From NCBI GenBank assembly GCA_021613335.1, contig JAJTWR010000159.1:3014501-3078500 (forward strand): 64,000 nt of DNA, read 5' to 3'. This document shows positions 1 through 13,100 of this stretch, one piece after another (position 1 is the stretch's first letter; every line of letters starts with the position of its first letter). A program made the translations under genes and the position numbers. Source of the DNA: Whitmania pigra. Lineage: Eukaryota > Annelida > Clitellata > Hirudinida > Haemopidae. The notes below the pieces were generated by a model. It had not been told where the DNA came from and did not search any database. It saw only the letters and a program-made list of their open reading frames with translations.

Positions 1-1168
1 AAAGCAATCAGTCACAACTGGCTCGAGTTTGCTGGTTCTTTCCTGAGCATTCCTCTTCATCCATGCACGGATTTCTGGCATGTCGTATTTGCCCTTTTTG
101 CTTTCATGGACGTAGTCAAGATCAACTGTGTAGGCGTCTACGGCAGCGTCAAGGACTATATGATTCCCACCTTTCCAGGCGCACAGATCCGGGATTTTGA
201 CTCCAACGTTGGTTGGGATGCGAGGTTCTATTGTTGTTGCGTAGCCTCTTTTTTTCAACTCGCGTTCGAGTATTTTCACAATGTTGTTGTGTCTCTCGTG
301 TCGGGGTCCTTCTGCTCTAGGACACATCTGGATCGTGTGCCCCAGATATTCATTGGTCTCACAGCCTGCGTCGCAATCAGTATTAATCTGATGCCCCCAT
401 CATCTTGCAATAGAGAGCTGCAGCTCGAACTTTTAAACATCTGACATATTGGCCAGATGGAAACTTTGGGACAGCGGCTGTTATCCACTCACTTATGCCT
501 CTACCCCCGGAGAATGAGCGCAGACCGTATCCATTCACCGTTTGACATAAACTTTCCGCAACTCCTCTTTTCCATGCATCCTTTGGCATCGATGTGATAT
601 CTTTTCCAAATTTTCTGAATTCTTTCATCAACATGACGTTATCTTTGAATATGTCGGCCATGAAGTTGTCGTTTCCTCGATGAAACTCGGACAGAAATCC
701 CTTTAATCTCTGGATGTAAAGACGTGGAACCCATTCTTTAAGTTGAGGAATTCCCATGCCACCGTATTTGACAGGAGTATGGTAAAAGGGCATCAGGACA
801 TCCTTCGGAAGATGAACCCATTTTCTTGTTGCCTTCCTAATAGCGGTGTCAGAAGATGCCAAAGCCTTAAGAGAAATATTTTCGAACGTAAATGTGTGGA
901 CAAGACTTGGTATTAAGTGAACTTGGAGCACGTACAATCGCTGGCATGGTTTAAGAGAAGCTCTCGAAATGGCGTGAATCGATTTTTGAACTTTTCCCCT
1001 CAGTAATATGAATTTTAGCCGCGGTCCGACTTCTATGCCAAGGTATTTATAGGTTTGGGAAATATCTATTGCTCGGATATTTTGATGCTGAACTTTGAGG
1101 TAGGGTGTGGGAATGACGATCCACAGTTTCTGCCTGCTATGAGTTTCTGACGCTCTGCACGTGGCTCC
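1..1168 (-). pseudogene. R2-like non-LTR retrotransposon, 3' part of ORF (decayed)
   Basis: On the minus strand the region encodes the back half of a reverse-transcriptase protein of the R2/NeSL type (single ORF, restriction-like endonuclease). From about 1165 down to 383 one open frame shows the thumb region, with KYLGIEVGP near 1050 and WVHLPKDVLMPF...GGMGIPQL near 820-740. Below 400 a different frame carries the CCHC knuckle (CDAGC...LGHTIQMC, about 385-300) and an endonuclease-like block with PDLCAW (about 190-170) and a YVHESKKGKY stretch. The change of frame near 383-400, with a TGA in the joined frame, makes this copy non-functional. It runs off the left edge of the window. Its upstream part is cut near 1145, where a different element's 3' tail begins. 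R2-type elements often sit in rDNA, but no rDNA is visible here. Confidence 0.82.
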
Positions 1169-1176
1169 TTACAAAT
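1145..1176 (+). mobile_element. 3' terminal scrap of a CR1/L2-like element
   Basis: About 30 bases just before the (ATT)n array resemble the 3' end of the full element at 4850-4885. Both read roughly TCTGACGCT, then a CACG-containing segment, then a CTTTAYAAATT-like stretch leading into ATT repeats. I infer a severely 5'-truncated insertion that interrupted the R2-like element. The match is short and was judged by eye. Confidence 0.5.
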
Positions 1177-1644
<468 letters not shown>

Positions 1645-1966
1645 TTGCACTGTAGCAAATCAAACGGTATTTCCATAAAAAGGTTTTTATAATTATTTAG
1701 AAATAAAGGAAAATCAGTAATCAAAAAATACATACTTATTATAATTTTGAGTAATTCAATAGAATGAAACGCCTAGCATTAATTCTAATAAGTTTTAAAT
1801 CACATTTTGAGAATCGTTTTAGACTCGTTCTCAGTGCTCTATGTTTGCAATACTGCGTGATGGAAATTTACCGGTCATGAAAGCTGCCACTTTTATGTGT
1901 TTTAAAGTTAGTAAATGACTGTAACCATATTTTAAAATTTGTATTCGTATTTCTTATAGGCTAGAC

Positions 1967-2874
1967 CAGTGGTGGGCAAACTACGGCCTTCCAGAGTACA
2001 TTATGCGACCCGTAGGCACTTACACGTTGCCAAATCATCCTAGTTATGCAACGGACTTTAATCAAATAAATAAAAAAATAAAAACTTACACGTTGCTCTC
2101 TTAAACTAAGTCGATGTCAATTTTGTCCGATTATAATTTTTGCTACCTGTTTAAAATTTTATTCCGAGTATTTAATTTGAATCTTGTATTAAATTATTAA
2201 ATTGGTTTTTATGGCTCCAGAATCGGTTAGTCATTAATCGTTAACCTCTATACTCGAAACTGCGTTTCCGTTCAATCGGAAGTGGCTTTTGTTTACATTT
2301 TGAAAGGTTTCGCAAATTACAAGGCTCAGTTGGATGCCTTGGTTACACAATTTTCCACACTTAGACTTTGCTAGCAAAGCTGTCACTGTTTGGTCACATC
2401 TGTGAGCAAGATTATTTTGTCTGAAAATAAACGAGTCTAAGAACAGGTGAATGACTGCAATTTGAATGCATTCATGCGAATTATAGCCGGTAAACTGGTT
2501 CGAGAACATTAACCAAAACTGTGAACAGTTACATACTTCTCATTAATTATAATTGTACTCTGTGGTCAGATTGTATTAATGTATTAATTTAAAGATCCTT
2601 CTTTTTCATATTTATTATGATAAGTAACAATAAACTTTTGTTGAAATAATTATGAATATTATTAAATTAGAAACTGTTTCATTCGTATTTTAAAATACAC
2701 TTGTCACGTGTAATACAGTGTGAATGTGAAATAAAATGGCAAATACATGATTATCATTAATGCATATTTTATACGTTGTAAAATTTAATTGAAGTAGACA
2801 AAATATGTATACGTCTCCCCGATTACAATAAAGTCTTCAATGTGGCCCTCCGTAAAAATGTTTGTCCGCCCCTG
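1967..2874. mobile_element. Non-autonomous hAT-like DNA transposon with 8-bp TSD
   Basis: The left end begins CAGTGGTGGGCAAACTACGG. The right end, read on the other strand, begins CAGGGGCGGACAAAC. Both match the CAG-starting, imperfect terminal inverted repeats of hAT elements. The flanks are GGCTAGAC (1959-1966) and GTCTAGAC (2875-2882), an 8-bp target-site duplication with one mismatch, the length expected for hAT. The 908-bp interior has only a 91-codon minus-strand ORF (2234-2509) that I do not recognise, so the element is probably an internally deleted, non-autonomous copy. Confidence 0.8.
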
Positions 2875-3022
2875 GTCTAGACAATTTACAAAACTCAGGT
2901 GAAAAATGGCGCAAATGCAGATACATAACCAACTAGGCTGTAAGAAAATAAATGCATGGCACAACCAAAGCAAGATAAACACCGTATCTACCTCATAAAA
3001 TTTTCTAGATTCGGACGCAAAT

Positions 3023-5041
<2,019 letters not shown>

Positions 5042-5555
5042 CTACCATATTGGACATACGAACAGCCTTATTACCAGCTTCCTCATGAAGTCATCGATGT
5101 AAAGAAAGCCTGCCGACGCTTGGAACGTCGCTATCTTCGTCAACGCAATGAGGCCCCAAGCAACTTTACAAGTTCGCCAAGGAAACAGCCAAGATTGCCA
5201 TCCTAAATTCTAGAGTCTCCTCCACCAACCAAGAACTCAAGATTGATGTAAATCCCCGTTCCATGTGGTGCTCCCTTCACAAAATGCTTCACTGCCGTAC
5301 TCCTCAATATTTATACCGACGATGAGTGCCCAAATTCGGTCCATTCTTTTAAATCTTTTTTCATCTCGAAGATCATCAAAATCTACAATTCAATCGCCAA
5401 TATCCTCGCCTCATCAACCATCTCATCTTTTCCAACCAGGCAATTCTCAATCTCAGTCCTCAAACCTGTGCCTTCAGAAGAGGTTCTCAAGCTAATTTGC
5501 TCACTGCCCATCAAGTCATTTTCTCTCGATGCTCTCTCCACTCCTCTTCTCAAAT
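5042..5555 (+). pseudogene. Second, decayed fragment of the same CR1/L2-like element
   Basis: Bases 5240-5553 align by eye with 3049-3370 of the neighbouring copy: the same ...CCCGTTCCATGTGG, ...CCGACGATGAGTGC and GAAGAGGTTCTCAAGCT landmarks, with scattered substitutions and indels. 5049-5230 extends further 5' and encodes a basic stretch like KKACRRLERRYLRQRNE, typical of the linker between endonuclease and reverse transcriptase. It is truncated at both ends and has no long open frame. Confidence 0.82.
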
Positions 5556-6045
5556 ATGCTATAATAAGTGACTAAGTGTACATTATCATAAACACTATAC
5601 AATAGTACCCTCCGATATGACTTTTTACCGATATCCCGTATGAAATATCGGCCGATACCGATATTTTATTATTATTTTATCTATAAGATCTCTCTAGGTT
5701 CTAGGGCTTGCAGAATTTGCTGGCTTTTCTAATGGGAATTTTTTATCAAACCTAAATCTAAATTTCGGCCGCCGCACCAAACGATTACTATTGAGTTGCC
5801 AGGCAGGGCATTTGGGGTGGAGGCACAACTTATAAAAAAAATATTTTGTATTTAATTTATAAATTTATAACTATGAAAATATTTAACCAAACATATTTTG
5901 AACGCCCACACCTTTAATGTTAAATTAAGTAAAGTAACATTCACTTTTAGTCCTTAGTTACTTGTGTTGCTCTGTTTGATTACTCCTGATTTTGATTGCC
6001 TAAATTTGGTTTAGATAGTTTTAAATAATTTTGCTTACAGAAAAA
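5556..6045. other. AT-rich spacer, 5' flank of PIBF1
   Basis: No coding signal. The sequence just before the PIBF1 start codon (TTTTGCTTACAG at about 6029-6040) looks like a splice acceptor, so a 5' untranslated exon probably lies in this interval or further upstream. Confidence 0.5.
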
Positions 6046-9000
6046 ATGAACATCGAAAACAAGTCTTGTTTATCACATCCAGATTTTAGTTTGGACACAA
6101 CTTTAAATACAACAGACTTATCCGCTTCTCAAGAAATAAGCGAGGCTTTGTCAACTGATGAAGAAATTGTGGGGAAAAGTCTATTTAAGGATATGCATAA
6201 GCAGAAAAAACATGCTCAGGGAAGTAATAATAAATATTTGGAGCAAATGCGCTCTAGTGTTTCTAAATTAAATGTCAAATTGCAAGAAAAGACTTTGCAA
6301 CTTGAAAGTATTAAGTCAGAATATGCTAAAAAAGTAAGGTAATTATATTAAACAAATAGTGGAATGTTTTCATTTATTAAATTAACATTTTAGAAAGAAC
6401 AATTGGAAGCCAATCTGAACAAATTTCTACATGAAAATGAACTTTTGAAGGTGCAATTGCATGTTGAGAGAGAGGAGAACAAAGTAATGAAAAACAGCAT
6501 GGAAATTAAACTTAGCAATATAGAGTCAAGACAAAGCCAACTTCAAGTTTTTGAACTTAAGTGTAAATAATCTGGAGTAGTAGTGTTTTCACTTTTTTCT
6601 TTTTTTAGGCTACATCGCAGGACATTCAAAGAATTTTTGTTGAATCATTACAATTAACTGAAGCCCAGTATAATCGTTTGAAGTCTTCAGACAGAGAATT
6701 ATCTTTAGCTGATTTCATCTCAGTATGTTTTTGTTTTTGTTCAATGACCTGCACTTACCATACTCTGATGTGATCTGAGCAGGTAAAATTATACGAAAAA
6801 ACTCAAGAATGGAAAGAAGAACTTGGTTGTTTAAAATTACGAAATGCATACAAGGATGAAGAATTGCATTCTCTTAAAATATCCTGTGATAAACTGCAGG
6901 ATGTAAGTTTTATTTATGCAATTTCCCAAGAACATTTGAAGTAAAATAGGATTAAAATAGATCTTTTAATCTCATTAATTTAATGGATGCATTTGAAGGA
7001 TTTGGAGAATGAAAGGAGACAAAGAATTGAGTTGGAACTCAAGCTAGAAAGAAGCAAAAAATCATATGACGAGATCACACAGCAGGCAAACTGGAAGAAC
7101 TTTAAAGTTGATAATTATGATAGCCTGCAGAAGTATTTAATTATAGTTAATAATTAGCAATAGGCCTTCTAACATGATCATGCATTCCTATCAGGGATAA
7201 AGATGATTTGGAAGCTCAGTTGAGTGATGTTTCCAAGAAGCTATGCACCATTTCACTAATTCATGAAAAAGATCTTAAGGATAAGGAGGAATATTTCTCA
7301 GAAGTTTGAATTCTGCTATTATCTAATACAGTCATTGATGAAAATCATTGATAATTTGAGCTGAATAAGACGTTGTTATTGTATTTAATTGTTAGATATT
7401 CAGGTTAATTTAGACAATTAAACTTAGAACCTTTACAGCTTGCATCGACAAAGCAGTCCATACTAATCCTGAAGCATGATAAGGAATATTTGACAAAAGT
7501 CTTGAATGAGCAAGAAGGGAAACTTCTGGCAGCTGATGGTAAAATTAATCAACTTGAGCAGCAATTGGCAAAAATCAAACAGGCAAGAGAGGAGATTTAT
7601 GAAAAGCATATGATCTCCAGGTGTGTATTTCAATACTTGTATTATGTATTCTGAAATATTTCAATAAATGATCATAATCCTAGGGAGCAATACAGAGCAG
7701 AATGTGAAGAGAAATTAAAAAAGGAATTGGAACAAATGAGAATTCAAATGGATTTTGAAATAGATAAACTCAAAGCTAATGTGAAGGAAGTATCTGAAAG
7801 AGAAGCAAGGCAGGCTTGAACTACATTTTCTTATTTAATGTATCTGTTAACATTATTGAACAAACTGTTAATTCTGCTCTTTGTGACTTTTTTAATGTAA
7901 ACTTAGGAGTCTGGTGGAGTCAAGGGATCTGGCCCTCAATGAAAGAGATCGAGCTATAATGCTTGAAAGAGAAGTCATGACAAAATATGAACAAGTCCTT
8001 TTAGAGTTTGTCATCAGTTAAAGTCTTTGTCCAATATAGTTAACTAACTATAAATACATCAACAAAAATAATTAAAGTTTCAGACATCACCAGCTTTCAG
8101 ATGGCAACACCATCTCAGATTTAAATAACCAACTAAAGATGAAATCATTTGAGTTGGAGAAAGTTCAACTTTTGTACAGTGAATCGATGAAATCAGTCAA
8201 GGAATCCCAGCTGTCTTATGAAAAACTTCAGCGGAAAATGGAGGTTTATCAATTGATTCATTAATTTCATTTAATCAAATTCTAAATCCTTAATTTAGAA
8301 GGTTGCTTTTAAATATAGAACTTTAACGTTGCAGATTCTTTTAAAGGAATACTATTCACTTCAAACAAACTTTGAGAAGAAAGTCACAAACTTGGAGGCA
8401 AAATTGAAAGAAAAAAGTTCTGAGTTGGAGTGTGTTGAGAAATTTATGTCCCATGTTGAAAACTTCATGAGTGTGAAAGGTCGTGGTTTGCAAATAAATA
8501 GTGCATGAACAAATAATGACATGAAGTAATCATTATGATCATTATAAACAACAACTTGACAGATGATGCAAAATCACATGCCACAAAAGAGGTAAAAGAT
8601 AGCTTCCAAAATGGTATCATGGGAAAGAGTACTCAAGAGAGGCTGATGGCCTGGTGCGTAAATTTATTTAAAACAATTCACTTTACTCGAATACAATTGT
8701 GTTTTATTAACAGTCTTCAAGCTAAGTCTGTTTGGCTTTAAATCAATCCAATACTAAAAAAAGTTATTTGATAATGATAAGTTAATGATAAGTTTATTTG
8801 TATAGCGCCATAAGTATAAGCGCCAGGGACGCTCAGCCATTTATATAGCGCCGCACCCAAGGTTCAAGCTGGATCGCGAACACAACAAGTAACGACTGTT
8901 GTTCGCAGGCATGCTACACTCCGAGCTAACTTGCATACAAAACCACACTTATTTGATAGTAAATGTATGTCATATATAACTTGGGTTTATACTGTTTGGA

Positions 9001-9670
9001 GTAGCTATCTATTTCCATCCTAATCATCTAGTTACGAAATGAAAGTTAATGAAATACATGTATACATACATACATACATAAACTCTTATACAAGGCAATG
9101 TTTTCATGGCAGTGTGAACTTTATCCAGAAAGCAGCTCAGATGAAATCGCCTGTTCATGGTCTTAAAAGCGAGGTTGTTTCACCATAATTCATATGCTGA
9201 TAACTTAATCTGTGCAATTTATAAGTGACTGGTGCTTTCATCAGAGTAAGCAATCGAGCAGCTCTCAATCCAACCACTTAACATCTGGGTTGGAAGCCCA
9301 GATATCCATGCTAAAGCAAGAACTTAGTACATCTCAACTACAACTGAGGTAATCATAACGCAAGTAATTATGATCAGCATAATTTCTCTTTTCAAATTTG
9401 CAGGGCTCTCCAGAAGGAAAACTCCAGGTTGGTCGGCTTAAACAGCCAAATATCCTCGGATCTAAAGAGCCTCCTCAGCCAAGAAGAGGTGGCATAAAGA
9501 TTTAGCTCAAACTATTACTATTACTTATTACTTATTGGCATCATCCTAATAAACAGGAAATGGCAGCCATGAAAAAAATAATTGAAGACATTAAGAAAAA
9601 GCCACGTGCAGACTCAAAAGACTCTCCTGTGATTCTGGAGAAAACAAAACCAGATTTTGATACCCCATAG
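6046..9670 (+). CDS. PIBF1: PIBF1/CEP90-like coiled-coil protein
   Basis: A multi-exon gene for a long coiled-coil protein of centriolar satellites and the ciliary base, by family knowledge of PIBF1/CEP90. It follows vertebrate PIBF1 from end to end: an SLDTTLNTTDLSASQE-type N-terminus (exon 6046-6333), LTEAQYNRLK (6609-6722), DKEYLTKVLNEQ and KQAREEIYEKHMISR (7439-7620), EQYRAECEEKLKKELEQMR (7684-7809), ESRDLALNERDRAIMLEREV (from 7907), LKEYYSLQ (from 8334) and a terminal EEMAAMKKIIEDI ending in TAG at 9670. Further exons lie at 6394-~6560, 6783-6902, 6999-7132, 7195-7303, ~8090-8239, ~9247-9351 and ~9404-9489. The start at 6046 is the first ATG of the frame, just after an acceptor-like site. 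Two junctions (near 6560 and 8015) lack a clear consensus donor. Vertebrate PIBF1 has about 750 residues; this one looks shorter in the 8480-9243 interval. Confidence 0.9.
8764..8940 (-). mobile_element. Antisense 3' end of an L2/SINE-like element in a PIBF1 intron
   Basis: A more GC-rich stretch inside PIBF1. On the minus strand it ends ...GGCGCTATACAAATAAA followed by AT-rich repeats of an AATGATAAGTT type, which resembles the 3' tails of L2/CR1 elements and the SINEs they mobilise. A GCGCTATATAAAT-like motif also occurs internally. There is no open frame. The class is inferred from the tail only. Confidence 0.45.
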
Positions 9671-9862
9671 AGTGAGTCTCAAGTGATATCTGTGACCATA
9701 AGTTAGCCTCAAACGAGTCATATGTTTTTTCATTAGCAGGCTTCATGGTGGATGGCATCTGGGTTGAATGCAAGCTCCCTCTGGAAAAATAGACATCCAT
9801 GGTTCAACTGCCATGGACACATCAGCCAAGACAAGCCAAGTCAAGACAGCCACAAAAATAAC

Positions 9863-9868
9863 TTTATT
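9863..9868 (-). terminator. Possible poly(A) signal of BAZ1A
   Basis: AATAAA on the minus strand, about 290 nt past the BAZ1A stop codon at 10160. If used, the BAZ1A transcript would end about 190 nt from the convergent PIBF1 stop, and the two 3' untranslated regions could overlap. Confidence 0.4.
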
Positions 9869-10159
9869 TGCAACCTTATATAAGAGTTAGCACAAAAGAA
9901 TAATAAGAATGTATTCACATGTGGTCCACATTTCCTAATATATCAAAAAGAACAATGAAAGGCATGCACTTATAAGCCTGAGAATATTAAGCGCAAAGGA
10001 TGTGGAAGGCATACATTGTGGACCAGGCAGCAGCAAATATGTGGAATGAGGGGAATTTTAAAGAATTGCAAAGTATCTAATATCAAAAACGTGAGGTGCT
10101 TTTGAGGCAGCATGACCTATGGCACAAGAATTGTCCTCTAACAAATGACTATTCACACT

Positions 10160-13100
10160 TCAGTTTCTTTTCCTCAGGTTTCTAACGGGTTCCTCGTCAT
10201 CGCTGTCAGAATCGATGAATGCTCGAGTCCTCTTCTTTCTCAGATTGCCCCCATCCGATCCTACACTTTCCTTTCTGCTGTCTTTGGAATTACTTTGACT
10301 GGACGAGGTTTTCAGCTCAGCCAATCGCTTTTCGAAAGACTCTGAAAGCTTCTCGGCGGCCTCGAAGAAGCAGGAAGATGATTTGTTGTACATCTTGCAG
10401 TTTTCAAATATGAGACGAATGTCGCCGATTATTTCGTCCGACTTGTCGTATTGGAAGTTACGTATCTTGTTGCGAATCCTGGAGAAGTCCATCGGTGTCT
10501 TTATAATGTCGAAGTAGTCTGGTGCCTAAAAAATTAACGGGGTTCGATAAAAATAAAAACTGTAGCCCGCTTTTGTTCACTTTTGCAACTTTTCCAGATA
10601 AATAATGAAATATCCGAAACACAACAAAACAACTTACATCCTTCTTAGACACAGGCTTCAGGAAAGGCCAAGCATTCTCATTAGCCATGAGTTCTGTTAC
10701 TAAAGATTCACAAGATTTCATCTGAATGTCGTGAGCCTCACCAGTCATCCCATTTGACAGGCCATTGTTTAACCTTTTCCTCTCTGAAACTTTATGATGA
10801 AAATGTCACATCATGAGAAGTTAAGGACAAATTGTTCACAATGTTGAAGTACCTCTCTTAACTTCTGCTGGGTAATCTTCATCCTCTTCATCGTCGTTGT
10901 CATCGTGCTTTCTCTTTGGACGCTTGTTATTTTGTGGTGTTTTCTTTTGTGCTGGTGGATTCTTTGCTACATTGTTTGGCTTAGATGTTGCAGGTAGTTT
11001 ACTGTAAAACCCTAAATTCAAATTGATCCATTAGTTGTATTGCATTTCATTAGACCAGAAAATATAATTTGCAACAATTACTTTTCTCAAGGAGCTCTTG
11101 TTTGGCTGCTCTTTTGTGATCTTCATCGTCCTCGTCTTCTTCCTCGCTGCTCTCATCTCCTGGCCTAAACAATCAATAACGTTAAGTTTCAACGAGTGAA
11201 CAGATGTGGCACTCAAAATATTCGACTAACTCCGACTGCTCAAAGTCATCATAATCCTTCGTTTCACTGTCATAATCAGGAATCTTAGTTTCAACTTTCT
11301 TTGGCACTGCCTTCGTCTTTGGTCTTTTAGCCTCACATGCTGGACAAAACCAGTCTCCTTCAGGAATGTTCTGTTAATCAGAAATTGAGTGCTTGTTGCT
11401 TAGTATGTATGTTAATGAGGTTATTAATGACTACCCATTACAAACCTTAACTCTGGGCTTGAGGCAGTAAATGTGGTGACCTTTATCGCAGCCATCACAC
11501 AGAAGCATGTTCTCCCCATCACCCTTTCTTTTACATATGCAGCAGCGTGCGTTTAGGGCGGATTTTGACCATGAAATGCTGTTGTCCAAAATAGACATGG
11601 ACAAGAACAGTTGAGATAAATTTGTGGCAGATCTGACATTGGCCTCCCACTTGTCTAATGGAGCACTTCTAGTGTTGTGCGACGATGTGGATGAAGCATC
11701 TACGAAACACAATGTCAGCTTTTAATTCATTGAAACCTAGCATCATCAAATAATCAATTAAAATAGTAATATTATCTACCGTCATCACTGCCATCAATCT
11801 CCTTTTTCTTCTGTTTCTGCTTCGATTTCTTATCCTTTTGACCTGGAAATGGTAATAAAGGTTATTAATAAGATGTTGCATTCTAATGGAATGCATTTGA
11901 CCGGCATTACCAAGCTGAAGATCGATGAAGCGATTCTCAACCATTCTTTCAACTTGAATCAAAGCAGAAGAAAGGCCCTCCAAAGCTTTCCCTCTATAAA
12001 TGTAAAATAATCGTTAAAACATAATTTATCTAATTAACATTGTCATGAAATCAATATTCACTAAAGATTAATGAAGAAACTTATTACCTTTGATCTTCAC
12101 TTGAAGGAACTGAGGAAATGACTGCATAATCTCCTTGATCCAATGCTTCCCTCCATTTCTGCCTCTCAGCAATCTACAACGCACAAGATAATGATGAAGT
12201 GGCATTTAACTTCTTGGTGGCTTCTCTGATGTAATAACTATTAAAAATGAAATTATGCATGTTTTAAGATAAAAACCCAGGTATTCACCTTCAGTTTACC
12301 CAAAGCACCTCCAAAGATTCTTTCCTCGAGGTCAAGAATGTTCTCCACCAAGCATTTCTCCATGTCATTTTCGAGCTCAGAAGATTCCGACGTCATCAAA
12401 CCGTCTGCCTGGAGTGGTACAAAGATCTTATTGACCGATTCTGCATCCTTGAGGCCATCGACAATGGAGTCGTAGTGTTCTTTCAAATTGGTGAGGAGCT
12501 GACTCTCTCTTATTCCCCACGTGCTCAGGTTTTTAATTAGGAGATCGACTTGCTCGACCCGGTGGTAGAATGACCACCTTGACGTTCCTTTTGATGCAAG
12601 TTGTTCCTGGACTGTTATCGTTTTACTGCAGAGTTTGGATAATAAATTATCTAATAATATTTAATTGTCTCATCATAAAATAAATCTTAACAAACCAAGT
12701 TGCATAAGGTTTTTCATCCTCTGGTATGTTCTCTTTGTTGCTCTTTCCATCCGACATAACCTTATGTTCTTCGTCTTTCTTTCTTCTCGATGGACTCATA
12801 ATTCTTGATTTTACTGGAGATGAAACTGCAAGATAACATGAAGTTAATGATTTTAAGCTCCAAGTATGAATTTTGCATTTCCTAACAAACCTTTGAAGCC
12901 TGAGACGTCATCCTCGTGATCCTCCACAAAGACTCCCGGCAACGAGGTGAATTTCCAGTATTGCCGATGTGTCCTATCGAAACCGAGAACGACAGGGCAG
13001 CCCGTCAACAACTCGGAAACCTCCTTTGTCAAGGTCTCCTCCTTTCTCTTCTCCCACATCTTCAGCTGTTGTTTTTCATTTTCTGAGATCTTTTCCCAAT

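Noticed and set aside
8808..8930. tRNA-like sequence (GGTTCAAG B-box resemblance)
   Set aside because: No A box or cloverleaf at the right spacing; better explained as an L2/SINE-like 3' tail in antisense.
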